A stretch of 33,725 bases of DNA from Candidatus Wallbacteria bacterium (GTDB lineage Bacteria; Muiribacteriota; UBA6191; JACPRK01), in assembly GCA_016213845.1 (NCBI GenBank), contig JACQZN010000127.1:1-33725 (forward strand). The letters are read 5' to 3'. Made by a program: the position numbers and the translations under genes. Each line of letters starts with the position of its first letter. Positions within the stretch are counted from its first letter, which is position 1. The notes under the pieces are model-generated. The model was not told where the DNA came from. It made no database searches and was given only the letters and a program-made list of their open reading frames with translations. Below are positions 1-7,787 of the stretch, piece after piece.

Positions 1-31
1 GAAACACCCAAAAGCCGCATAAAATGGGGGT

Positions 32-54
32 CCAGGGGGCCTTCGGCCCCTTGG
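32..54. repeat. GC-rich intergenic hairpin
   Basis: Two 10-base arms (32-41 and 45-54) pair around a TTC loop with one G.T wobble. No T-run follows on either side, so it is not a clear intrinsic terminator. Together with a small GAGGC/GCCTC hairpin just after it, it belongs to the repeat-rich intergenic DNA downstream of the epimerase gene. Nothing coding is visible in bases 1-190. Confidence 0.5.
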
Positions 55-107
55 CGGAGGTTCGGAGGCGGAGCCTCTGAGTGGAATGCCTTGAGTGAGC
101 ATTGATG

Positions 108-172
108 CTGGCTCTCAACGATCTGTCAATGACTGAGAGCCAGTCCCCGTTTTCCGCCTCCGGGCTCGCGAC
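108..172. repeat. REP-like hairpin plus dispersed AGAGCCAGTCCCC element (copy 1)
   Basis: Bases 108-117 and 134-143 form a perfect 10-bp stem around a 16-nt loop. The right arm starts a 37-bp element (136-172) that recurs at 23623-23659 with two mismatches. Hairpin-plus-tail elements of this sort resemble REP sequences moved by RAYT-type transposases. No transposase is present, so the mechanism is inferred. Confidence 0.6.
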
Positions 173-190
173 TTTGCCGAGACCCTGGCG

Positions 191-213
191 CCTACTGGCT
201 ACTGACTACTCCC
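191..213. repeat. TACTGRCTACT tandem repeat at the 3' end of the epimerase gene
   Basis: A short degenerate array of CTACTGGCTACTGACTACT type. Read on the minus strand it supplies the last codons (VVSSQ) and the TAG stop of the epimerase gene. It belongs to the family also seen near 9791, 12170, 18612, 32350 and 33515. Confidence 0.6.
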
Positions 214-1256
214 TTTTCCCTCCACCGCACGCCGAGGCCAGGCGCTGCGCTCAGGCGTAGCTCGCCGCGATGGCACTGGAGGCCTTCGAAGGGGTCGTCG
301 ACGATCAGCAGGTGGCCATCGAGATCGGCGAAATCGGCCAGGCTCGAGAGCTGCATCGCGGAGGCGATTCCGAGCGAGCTCTCGATCATGCAGCCCAGCA
401 TCGTCGCCAGCCCCAGCTCCCGGGCGCGAGTCAGGAGGGCCGCGGCGGGGGCCAGTCCGCCCACCTTCGCCACCTTCACGTTGACGCCATCGACGTGAGG
501 GGCGACGGCCTCGAGGTCGCCCATGGTGACGAGCGATTCGTCTGCCATCAGACGGACCCCCAGACCGCGTAGCTCGCCCATCAACTGAGACTCCGAGGCC
601 GGCAGCGGCTGTTCCAGCCACTCCACGCCCATCGAGGCCAGCCTCGGGATGAACCCGCGCGCGCTCTCGACGGACCAGCCCTCGTTGGCGTCGCACATCA
701 AGCGCGCGTCCGGCCGGGCCGCGCGCACGGCCTCCAGACCGGCCAGGCCACCGGGCCCGCCGACCTTCACCTTGAGCACGGGGAAATCTGCAGCAGCTCG
801 GGCGCGCCGCGCCATCTCGGAGGGCTCTGCGATGGCTATGGTGAACGAGGTCGTGAGCGGGCGCGGCGGCTCCAGCGCCAGGAGCTGGCACGCCGCCAAT
901 CCACTCGATCGCCCCACCCAGTCGTAAAGGGCCATCTCCAGGCCGGCCCGGGCCGAGAGGTCCTTGCCCCCGAGCTCCTCATCCAGCGCCCGCCCCAAGA
1001 GCGGCAGGTCGCAGCGCATGTCGGCGATTCGCGCCGCCGCCCGCCCGATGGCGGCCACCACGCTCGCTTCGTCCTCCCGGTACCGCCGGTTGGGCGAGGC
1101 TTCGCCCAGCCCCTCGCTCCCCTGGTAGCGCACTCGCACGAGCACGTTGGGCCGCACCGACTCCGTGCCGCGCGCAATCGTGAACGGGTCGCGCAGCGTG
1201 AGGCAAAGCGGCGACGCCGTGATCTCGAACCGGGGCAGCTCCGAGGGAAAGCGCAT
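192..1256 (-). CDS. Dipeptide epimerase (L-Ala-D/L-Glu epimerase type), enolase superfamily
   Basis: Predicted 354-residue cytoplasmic enzyme of the muconate-lactonizing/dipeptide epimerase branch of the enolase superfamily, which moves the alpha proton of L-Ala-D-Glu-type dipeptides during murein peptide recycling. Visible landmarks in order are TSFTI (136-140), the KVK catalytic pair (K162/K164), metal ligands D189 (DANEGW), E215 (LEQP) and D239 (ADES), the opposite-face lysine K264 (KVAKVGG), and DDPFEG near the C-terminus. The length is normal for the family. I chose the ATG at 1256. The open frame continues to a TTG at 1289, but that would make part of a long palindrome coding. No good ribosome binding site precedes either start. 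The last residues and stop come from an intergenic repeat. It is the last gene of the rlmD-HEAT-tubulin-PC4 series but probably not functionally tied to it. Family is secure; the exact dipeptide substrate is inferred, and o-succinylbenzoate synthase is a less likely alternative. Confidence 0.88.
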   Translation of the reverse strand: MRFPSELPRFEITASPLCLTLRDPFTIARGTESVRPNVLVRVRYQGSEGLGEASPNRRYREDEASVVAAIGRAAARIADMRCDLPLLGRALDEELGGKDLSARAGLEMALYDWVGRSSGLAACQLLALEPPRPLTTSFTIAIAEPSEMARRARAAADFPVLKVKVGGPGGLAGLEAVRAARPDARLMCDANEGWSVESARGFIPRLASMGVEWLEQPLPASESQLMGELRGLGVRLMADESLVTMGDLEAVAPHVDGVNVKVAKVGGLAPAAALLTRARELGLATMLGCMIESSLGIASAMQLSSLADFADLDGHLLIVDDPFEGLQCHRGELRLSAAPGLGVRWREKGVVSSQ

Positions 1257-1267
1257 GTGTGTGAATT

Positions 1268-1331
1268 GGGGCAACTCGACTTTCCCCAATTCCCGTGGAA
1301 TCGGGGAAAGTCGAGTTGCCCCGTTTTTTTT
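1268..1331 (+). repeat. Long palindrome followed by T8 (REP-like element or plus-strand terminator)
   Basis: Arms 1268-1287 and 1303-1322 are perfect 20-base reverse complements. Pairing continues inward to a 26-bp stem with one mismatch and a 3-nt loop. Eight T residues follow at 1324-1331 on the plus strand, which gives it the form of an intrinsic terminator for plus-strand transcription, yet both flanking genes are on the minus strand. It sits in the gap between the PC4 and epimerase genes, where it could attenuate read-through. A structurally similar palindrome lies at 13519-13579. Confidence 0.8.
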
Positions 1332-1333
1332 CG

Positions 1334-1576
1334 CTACTTCTTGAGCGCTTGCTGCAGCGCCTGGACCTGCTTGACGAAGTCGTCAATGAGTTCGGCGTTG
1401 ACGCGAAGACCCTTCTTGGTCGGGCCCTTGTAGCCGGTGGTCGTGGAGAACTCCCGGATGTCGAAATAGGTCTTTCCGTTGTGAACGGTAGTGCTGAACA
1501 CGATGTCCGCCATGCTGTTCTTGGTCATCCGGCTGACCTCGTTCAGCTCGGCTCGAGGCTCCTGGTCGGTTGCCAT
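1334..1576 (-). CDS. PC4/p15 (Sub1)-family ssDNA-binding protein
   Basis: An 80-residue protein. Residues about 25-78 match the PC4 coactivator fold: a beta-sheet core (IVFSTTVHNGKTYFDIREF), then GYKGPTKKGLRV, whose lysines would bind single-stranded DNA, and a C-terminal helix (ELIDDFVKQVQALQQAL). Known members bind ssDNA or melted duplex as dimers; bacterial versions are small stand-alone proteins with poorly known roles. The ATG at 1576 has an AGGAGG ribosome binding site about 10 nt upstream. It lies 98 bp downstream of the tubulin-like gene on the same strand, so co-transcription is possible. A 26-bp palindrome follows its stop. The family call is from sequence pattern only; the cellular role is unknown. 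Confidence 0.8.
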   Translation of the reverse strand: MATDQEPRAELNEVSRMTKNSMADIVFSTTVHNGKTYFDIREFSTTTGYKGPTKKGLRVNAELIDDFVKQVQALQQALKK

Positions 1577-1674
1577 GGTTCGTTACCTCCTCACTCACGA
1601 GCGCCGGATGCGACACGCGCCGCACCCGGGGCACCGGGACTGACAGGACGGTCTACCAGATCCGCGCGGGCCGT

Positions 1675-4548
1675 TCAACGGGCCAGGTCTCGCTCCAGCT
1701 CGCTCAGCGTCTTCTTGCGCGCCAGATCGTCCCGCACCGGGACGACGGCGGTGATCTGCTCCTGGAAGAACTTCTGGTACGAGGGGCTCGCCAGCTTCGC
1801 CATGCTGCTCTTCAGCCTGGAGATTTCGGACTCCAGGAACTCCAGCTGGTCCTGGTAGGAGCCGCGCTGGTAGAGCGCCTGGTTGATCATGTGCGCCAGC
1901 TTCCGGATGTGCTCGTAGCCCTTGAAGCGATCGTAGCTGGCGATCAGGTCGTCGCCCAGGAAGGTGTTGCGCGGATCTCCAGGTGTCAGCGCCCGCGACG
2001 GCTCCAGCGTCAGGTAGTAGCGGTTCTTGTCCTTCTCGGTCTGCATCTGCAGGAAGCCGAGGGGCCGGGCGAGCGTGAAGTAGCGGATCAGCTCCTGCTC
2101 GGTGAACATGTTCGGCCGCAGCGGATAGTCGTGCCAGTCGATGCCGTACTCCTCGCCCGTCACGGCGTGGAGGTACTGGATGTCCCGGTAGCGCCTGTAG
2201 CGGCTCTCCCAATCCTCGATCTTCGACAGCGCGAAGAGCGGCGCACCGTGCCCGGTCTGCACCAGCGTGACGCGGTGCGGCTCGCGAGTGCTGACCGTCA
2301 CGAAGTTCTCGCCCAGAATGGCGGCGACGTGTTCCACCAGCCGCGTCCCCTCGCGGTCGTAGACGCCCAGGAAGTTCTCCGTATGCACGTGGTGCGGGAA
2401 GAGATTGTCGTCCAGGCGCCAGAGCGGCTTGCCCTTCTTTGCCAGGTTCTCACCGATGTCGGCGATGTAATCGTGGCCCTTGGAGATCAGGAACTCCTCG
2501 ATGGTGACCTCGTTCAGCTTCTTCTCGAGGAATCTGGAGGCGAACTTCAACGTGTCGCGCTCGAAGAGCTCGACGTTCTCGGAGTAGTAGCCCCACTTGC
2601 TCGCCAGGTCCAGCCCCTGCTCCACGCCGATGTAGACCGCCTCGTAGGGCGCCAGCTCGCCGAGGAACCCTGCGTAGAGGCCCTTGAGGTCGCTCGACTT
2701 CACCACCGAGTAGTTGAGCAGGTAGTCCTGGCTCGCGCCGTTGACGTCGCCGCCCAGCGTGACCTCGATGGAGCGCTTCTGGAACTGGGTCTCCAGCCGC
2801 TCGATGTGACCGGCCAGCCGATGAACCTTGACCAGCGATTCGTCGACCTTCTGCGCCAGGGCGATCAGCACCTCGTGCATCCACTCCTGGAGATCGGCCT
2901 TGAACTCGAAGACGATCGCAGTGTTGGCGGCCTTGATCGACTGCTCGGCGTACTGACGGCACAGGCTGCGCGACCTCAGCAGGAAGCTCTTGTCGCACTC
3001 GGTACGCAGCGACTCCTCGGCCGCCCGGGCCTGCTCCATCGCGGTGGTCTGCTTCTTCTGGTAGAAGTCCCGGCCGCGCTTCATCAGTCCGCGCAGCTCT
3101 TCCAGGTTGACCTTCAGACTCTCGAGGAACTTCTGGACGTAGCGAACGCCCTTGTCGGGGTCGCCGAACATCTGGGCTAGCCCGCGGTTGAGGCCGTCGA
3201 GGTAGGTGGCGATCAGCTCCGCCTTGCGGCCGGTGATGCGCTTGGCCAGGTCCTGGAATGACCGGCGGCTGACGCCGTTGCAGTCCACGACGACCTTGCC
3301 GAGGTCGCTGACGCCGATGTTGTCGATGTTGACGGCGACGCTGGTCTTGAGCTCCTGGATGGTCGAGAGCCGATCGATCGCCATCAGGTCCTGCTCCTGG
3401 CCCTCGAGGCCGCGGATGAGACCGTGCATGTGGAGGAAGTCGTCCAGGTCCTGATCCCAGGGCTTCGGCTTCTTCTCGTCCTTGGGGAACTCCTGGATCA
3501 TTTCGAGGAGGTCGCAGCCGAGCTGGTGGGAGAAGATCTCGCGCAGCCGCTCCATCGGAAACACGCAGCTGGAGACGCCGAAGCTGGAGTAGTTGCGCTC
3601 CTTGCCCTTGAACTGGCCGTCGGTGATCTTCAGGAAAGCCTTGGCAGGAACGTTGGCCATCACGCTCTGCTGGTCCTTGGTGAGCGCCGTGCCCATGATG
3701 TGGAAGATCTGCTCGGCCGTGACCTTCTGGAGCAGAAGCCGGTCGTTGACGTCGACGTCACTGACCAGATAGCAAAAGTTGAAGGGCTTCTCCTGGCCGG
3801 ACTGCTCGGAGATCTTGAAACCGTCGGAGTACTCGGCCTTGAAGCGCTCCTTGCGGTCCATGAAGAAGTCGAGCTCACGGAGCGCGGCGGCGCCGTTGGC
3901 GTTCATCCGCTCGTTCTCCTCGTCGGTGCGGCCGGCCAAGGCGTCTGGCATGAACAGATAGCCGTGCAGGATGGCGCGCTTCTTCTCGCGGCGGAAGACC
4001 TCGCGCACGATGTAGGCCATGTCGAGAAACATGCCGCTGCCGGTGCCGCCGCCGACGCTTGTGACGATGAAGACGTTGATGTCGGCGTCCTTGGCCTTGG
4101 CCATGCGGAAGGCGCCGTCGGCGTCGATGTGCTTCTTGTCGGTGATCTTGCGCAGCCGGTCCTCGAGGACGTTGCGCAGGAGGTCCATGTTCTTGAAGAG
4201 CCTCAGGCGGCCGACCGCCCGGACCTGGCCGGCACCCGGACCGATGCTCTCGCGGACCGCGTGCGCCGGGTACCAACGCTTCAAGTACGGGTGCTGCTCG
4301 ATGTTGGCCACGACCGCGCCCACGTCGGCCGTGATGTAGATCTTCTCGTGAGTGGTGAGGAGGTCCTCGCCCTTCTCCTCGAGGTTGGGGTCCTGGTCGA
4401 TGGTGACCAGCCGGATCAGCTCCGGCACGGCGTTGCCGAAGTAGGCGCTATCCAGGTACTTCCGCTTGAGGATCTTGACGACCTGGTAGCCCGTTCCGCC
4501 GAGCCCGATTACCAGGCTGGGGATCAATTCCTTGGTAACAGCTGCCAT
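1675..4548 (-). CDS. Large tubulin-like (Tubulin_2 / FtsZ-fold) protein
   Basis: A 957-residue protein with an N-terminal tubulin/FtsZ-type nucleotide-binding domain: GLGGTG (15-20), an acidic strand end TIDQD (49-53), GAGQVRAVGR (105-114), the tubulin signature GGGTGSG (166-172) and the helix NANGAAALREL (216-226). This resembles the poorly characterised bacterial 'tubulin-like' family (Tubulin_2, PF13809) rather than FtsZ, which is about 380 residues and lacks such a tail. The remaining 600 or so residues are charged and largely helical, with coiled-coil-like stretches (for example near LEFLESEISRLKSSMAKL at the C-terminus), and have no recognised domain. I see no signal peptide or membrane segment, so it is probably cytoplasmic. 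The ATG at 4548 has a GGAGG site 7 nt upstream. It follows a HEAT-like membrane protein gene (91 bp) and precedes the PC4 gene (98 bp). GTP binding and filament formation are inferred from the motifs. Confidence 0.85.
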   Translation of the reverse strand: MAAVTKELIPSLVIGLGGTGYQVVKILKRKYLDSAYFGNAVPELIRLVTIDQDPNLEEKGEDLLTTHEKIYITADVGAVVANIEQHPYLKRWYPAHAVRESIGPGAGQVRAVGRLRLFKNMDLLRNVLEDRLRKITDKKHIDADGAFRMAKAKDADINVFIVTSVGGGTGSGMFLDMAYIVREVFRREKKRAILHGYLFMPDALAGRTDEENERMNANGAAALRELDFFMDRKERFKAEYSDGFKISEQSGQEKPFNFCYLVSDVDVNDRLLLQKVTAEQIFHIMGTALTKDQQSVMANVPAKAFLKITDGQFKGKERNYSSFGVSSCVFPMERLREIFSHQLGCDLLEMIQEFPKDEKKPKPWDQDLDDFLHMHGLIRGLEGQEQDLMAIDRLSTIQELKTSVAVNIDNIGVSDLGKVVVDCNGVSRRSFQDLAKRITGRKAELIATYLDGLNRGLAQMFGDPDKGVRYVQKFLESLKVNLEELRGLMKRGRDFYQKKQTTAMEQARAAEESLRTECDKSFLLRSRSLCRQYAEQSIKAANTAIVFEFKADLQEWMHEVLIALAQKVDESLVKVHRLAGHIERLETQFQKRSIEVTLGGDVNGASQDYLLNYSVVKSSDLKGLYAGFLGELAPYEAVYIGVEQGLDLASKWGYYSENVELFERDTLKFASRFLEKKLNEVTIEEFLISKGHDYIADIGENLAKKGKPLWRLDDNLFPHHVHTENFLGVYDREGTRLVEHVAAILGENFVTVSTREPHRVTLVQTGHGAPLFALSKIEDWESRYRRYRDIQYLHAVTGEEYGIDWHDYPLRPNMFTEQELIRYFTLARPLGFLQMQTEKDKNRYYLTLEPSRALTPGDPRNTFLGDDLIASYDRFKGYEHIRKLAHMINQALYQRGSYQDQLEFLESEISRLKSSMAKLASPSYQKFFQEQITAVVPVRDDLARKKTLSELERDLAR

Positions 4549-4639
4549 CTCGAGGCCTCCGCGCCCACCCGCATTATGCCCAAGAGCCTAGCGGTCGGCC
4601 CCGTCGAAGTCAACAGCGGGAGCGCGCGGCCCGCGACGC

Positions 4640-5425
4640 TCAGAGACGCCGGTCGGCGCTCGCGTCGGCGGAGAAGAGCGGCGGCCACCCCAGCAGACAC
4701 CTCGCGGACGCCAGGCAGAAGGCCAGTAGACTGAAAAGCTCCACCGGCGTCGCTGGCGCTCTCGAGTCCCATATCATCCGGGCCGAGAGCAGCGCGGACA
4801 CCGCCCACGCCGCAAGCTCGGCCCCAGAAGGGGACTCCCACTCGATCCGAGGCATCGACACGATCAGCCCGCCCACGCCGCTCGCTGGCGGCCGGCTGAC
4901 CAGCGCCCGCGCCTCGGGTTGCCGCGGCCGAGACCGCACCCGCTTCGCAGGCCGGGACGTCAGCGCCTTCACCGCTTCCTCTCGCGCCTCCTCGGCGAGC
5001 TGCCCCGTCAGCCGCTCCAGGACCGAGAGCTCCTGCGCCGAGGCCGTCTTCCCGAGCGCCCGGACCATCTCCGTCTGCAACGCCCCGCCCACCCTCGGAA
5101 GCCAGGTGAGCAGCAGCCGGTTGTAATGCGGCTCCCGCGCAAGACTGACGTAGTGGATCGCCGACTGCGGATGAGGCGCGTCCGACTCCAACAGCTGCTC
5201 CAGCACACGCGCGATGGCCGCGCTGCCCGAACGCGCTATCCGCTCCATCAGAATCTGCCTCACGCCCGGGTCGCAGGTCCGCAGCACGTGCAGGAGCACC
5301 GGAAGCTGCCCGGGTCCCGACAGCACGTTGACCCGACCCAGACCCACCAGGTGGTCTGCCGGGTTCGGCGACGCCAACAGCGTCGCGAGGTCGCGAAGGC
5401 TCGGTACCGCTCCTCGGTGGCCCAT
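4640..5425 (-). CDS. HEAT-repeat-like protein with C-terminal membrane segments
   Basis: A 261-residue protein of unknown function. Residues about 10-165 are a run of alpha-helical pairs resembling HEAT/Armadillo repeats (for example LPVLLHVLRTCDPGVRQILM and EMVRALGKTASAQELSVLER). Next comes a basic Pro/Arg linker (about 170-190). Two hydrophobic segments near the C-terminus (around AELAAWAVSALLSA and ELFSLLAFCLASARCLLGW) could anchor it, with the repeat domain in the cytoplasm. I chose the ATG at 5425, 41 bp after the rlmD stop; its GGAG lies too close to the codon for a good ribosome binding site, so the start is uncertain. It lies 91 bp upstream of the tubulin-like gene on the same strand. 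It may be a membrane adaptor for that protein, but this rests only on position. Confidence 0.62.
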   Translation of the reverse strand: MGHRGAVPSLRDLATLLASPNPADHLVGLGRVNVLSGPGQLPVLLHVLRTCDPGVRQILMERIARSGSAAIARVLEQLLESDAPHPQSAIHYVSLAREPHYNRLLLTWLPRVGGALQTEMVRALGKTASAQELSVLERLTGQLAEEAREEAVKALTSRPAKRVRSRPRQPEARALVSRPPASGVGGLIVSMPRIEWESPSGAELAAWAVSALLSARMIWDSRAPATPVELFSLLAFCLASARCLLGWPPLFSADASADRRL

Positions 5426-5466
5426 ACTCCAGATTTCGGCATGCCGCTGCCGTTGGTTGACCCAAG

Positions 5467-6777
5467 TTACGATTCGTCCTGGGGGACCCGGCCGGCATCG
5501 ACGGGCACGAAGAGCGCCACGGCCTCGACGTGGAACGTCTGAGGAAACATGTCGATCGCGCGGGCGCGCGCCAGCCGGTAGCCCAGCGCCGCCAGCCGTC
5601 CCGCGTCCCGGGCCAGCGTGGCCGGATTGCAACTGGCGTAGACGATGCGCCGGGGACGCGCCCCGGCCAGCGGCGCCATAGCCTCGGCGGCCCCCGGGCG
5701 CGGCGGGTCCAGCACGACCACGCCGTGGCCCTCCGGGTCCGGGGACCCGAGCCAGCGGGCGACGTCGGAGGCGTGGAAGTCGCAGTTCGTAAGCCCGGAG
5801 GCCTCGGCCCCCAGACGCGCGTCGGCCACCGATTCGGCGCTCCACTCGACGCCTGTGACCGAGCGTGCCCGGGTCGCCAGCGGCAAGGCCAGGTTTCCCG
5901 AGCCCGAGTAGAGGTCGAGCACACGCTCCGTGCCCGTGAGGGCCGCGTACTCGAGCACGCAATCCACCAGGCGCTGGTTCTGCGCGCGATGGACCTGGCT
6001 GAAGACGCCCGGTCGCGTCAGGACAGTGACGTCCCGCCCGGCGGCCGAGAGCTTTGTGGCGACACGCAGCTGGGGCTCAGTCTCGGCCAGGAGCCTGCCC
6101 CGGCCGTCGAGGATGCGGTGCGGAAAGCCGTCGAGCGCCCGTGCGTAGCCAGCGGCGGCCTCCACATGGAGCGTGGCATGGACCCGCCCGTCGTCCACCG
6201 CGGTGAGCTCCAGCTCGAAGGCACCGGCAGGCCACCGGCGCTGCGAAAGCTCAGCCACCGCGCGGTCCAGCCGGGGATCGAGCACCAGGCAGCTCGCCGG
6301 CAGGCCGACCAGAGATCGCCCCCCTTCCGCGAAGAAGCCGAGCGTGGCCGCGCCCCCCGCCGAGCGGCCGCGCAAGATCGCCCGCGAACGATACCCCAGC
6401 TCCCCGCCCGCCCCGGCCGCCACCATCGGATCGCGCGCCGACGGCGACACCTTGCCGATCCGGGCCAGGGTGCTGAACAGGGCCTCCTCCTTGGCGCGCG
6501 CCTGGGCCGCGGCCGACACGTGCAGCCACTGGCAGCCGCCGCACCGCCCGAACGCCGGGCAACGGGGGTCGCGGCGTTCATCTCCCGCTTCGAGCAGCTC
6601 CTCGATAACGGCCTCCGCGAACCTCTGCCGCGCTTCCACCACGCGCACCCGCGCTCGGTCCCCCGGCGCCGCCAGCGCCACGAAGACGACCTGCGACCGG
6701 TAGCGCGCGACGCCCTTGCCCCCGTAGGCCAAGCTGTCGATGATGACCTCGACGCGATCGCCGCTTCGGAGGCTCAT
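5467..6777 (-). CDS. rlmD: 23S rRNA (uracil-C5)-methyltransferase, RlmD/RumA type
   Basis: A 436-residue SAM-dependent m5U methyltransferase. An N-terminal TRAM domain (MSLRSGDRVEVIIDSLAYGG onward) is followed by an iron-sulfur cysteine cluster (CPAFGRCGGC plus a later SC in LPASCLVLDP), the central domain, and the Rossmann domain with VLDLYSGSGNLALPLA (SAM site), VLDPPRPGA, and the catalytic-cysteine motif IVYASCNPATLARD. It would methylate a uridine in 23S rRNA such as U1939. RlmCD or a tRNA-specific paralog cannot be excluded from sequence alone. The ATG at 6777 opens the TRAM domain. It lies divergent from the cyclic-nucleotide-fold gene with only 48 bp between start codons. Confidence 0.9.
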   Translation of the reverse strand: MSLRSGDRVEVIIDSLAYGGKGVARYRSQVVFVALAAPGDRARVRVVEARQRFAEAVIEELLEAGDERRDPRCPAFGRCGGCQWLHVSAAAQARAKEEALFSTLARIGKVSPSARDPMVAAGAGGELGYRSRAILRGRSAGGAATLGFFAEGGRSLVGLPASCLVLDPRLDRAVAELSQRRWPAGAFELELTAVDDGRVHATLHVEAAAGYARALDGFPHRILDGRGRLLAETEPQLRVATKLSAAGRDVTVLTRPGVFSQVHRAQNQRLVDCVLEYAALTGTERVLDLYSGSGNLALPLATRARSVTGVEWSAESVADARLGAEASGLTNCDFHASDVARWLGSPDPEGHGVVVLDPPRPGAAEAMAPLAGARPRRIVYASCNPATLARDAGRLAALGYRLARARAIDMFPQTFHVEAVALFVPVDAGRVPQDES

Positions 6778-6825
6778 GATAGGATGACGCACCGGGGCGG
6801 GACGCCGCCCCAGGTAGCCGCGACG

Positions 6826-7773
6826 ATGAGAATCGACGAGTCCTTCCAGGACAGCCTGCAATCCGAAGCCATCCGCGAGCGGATGCTCATGATGGTGCGT
6901 ATCGTGCCGCTGTTCATGAAGTTCAGCGCGCCCGAGATCGACGAGGTCCTCAAGCTGGCCAGGAAGGTGAAGTTCGACCCGATGGAGGTCATCTTCGAAC
7001 AGGGGAGCGAGGATCGCAAGCTGCACATGGTGGCCGAAGGGTCCGTGCTGCTCTACGGCAAGAACACCGACGGGCAGGAGGTCATTCTCGGGCAGCGCCT
7101 GCACGACACCTGCTTCGGCGAGATCGCCTTCATCACGGGTGAAAAGCGCAACACGGGCGCGAAGGCCGGCCCCAGCGGTTCGGAGCACCTCGTCGTCGAG
7201 GCCTCCGACTTCCAACAGCTCGCCGCCCGTCGCCCCGAGATCATGTTCAAGGTCCTCGGCCAGATCCTCGACAACATCCATGATCGGCTCCAGGACCTGC
7301 CCGCCAACTTCAGCAACTTCGTCGTCTGGGGCATGAAGTGGCCGGGTCTGCACGCCGACGAGGCGAGCATCGACCCGCTGCCGGTGCTCGCGGGGCTGGC
7401 CGTCGGCGTCGTCACCGGCTCTCTGGTGGCCTCGAAGACCGGACCGGCTCTCACGGCCGCCTACCCGGTGCTGAGCGCAGTGCCGTACACCTCTTCACTG
7501 CTTCTCTGGTCGCTCGGACTGCTCTTCGGCGTCATCGGCCTCTTCATCGGATGGTACTTCTCCATTCAGCAGATCCGGCGACTCCGCGGAGGCGTCGGTC
7601 CCCGCTGTTGCATGAACTGCAGCTACATCGTCTGGGAAGGCGTCGAGGGAAAGTTCGGCTGCGCCTACCGGGCGCTGAACCTGGCCGGCAAGGTCGTCAA
7701 GCCCGGGAAGGACTACGACTCCGAAACGGAATGCCCGACCTTCCAGTACCGCGAGATTTCCAGGCTGGGCTGA
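6826..7773 (+). CDS. Cyclic-nucleotide-binding-fold membrane protein with cysteine-rich tail
   Basis: A 315-residue protein. Residues about 25-155 form a cNMP-binding domain: MVRIVPLF at the start, VIFEQGSEDRKLHMVAEGSV in the middle, and a phosphate-binding-cassette-like FGEIAFITGEKRNT (97-110). No helix-turn-helix follows, so it is not a CRP-type regulator. Instead there are hydrophobic segments at about 186-203 and 221-247 and then a cytoplasmic tail with C261, C262, C265, C279 and C303, a possible metal site. An in-frame ATG at 6784 would add 14 residues. I prefer 6826 because a TAGGAT box at 6780-6785 would overlap the earlier start, though the ribosome binding site is weak. It is the first gene of a three-gene membrane operon. 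The ligand is unknown; it could be a receptor or a fold that has lost nucleotide binding. Confidence 0.75.
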   Translation: MRIDESFQDSLQSEAIRERMLMMVRIVPLFMKFSAPEIDEVLKLARKVKFDPMEVIFEQGSEDRKLHMVAEGSVLLYGKNTDGQEVILGQRLHDTCFGEIAFITGEKRNTGAKAGPSGSEHLVVEASDFQQLAARRPEIMFKVLGQILDNIHDRLQDLPANFSNFVVWGMKWPGLHADEASIDPLPVLAGLAVGVVTGSLVASKTGPALTAAYPVLSAVPYTSSLLLWSLGLLFGVIGLFIGWYFSIQQIRRLRGGVGPRCCMNCSYIVWEGVEGKFGCAYRALNLAGKVVKPGKDYDSETECPTFQYREISRLG

Positions 7774-7787
7774 CGGCCGCAACGGTC

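Noticed and set aside
1257..1289. An upstream TTG start for the epimerase
   Set aside because: It would place part of the long palindrome inside the coding sequence and has no ribosome binding site; ATG 1256 fits the family length.
1570..4734. Two long plus-strand open frames opposite the tubulin-like gene
   Set aside because: Their products are Leu/Val/Arg-rich without domains, and the minus-strand gene has tubulin motifs and a good ribosome binding site.
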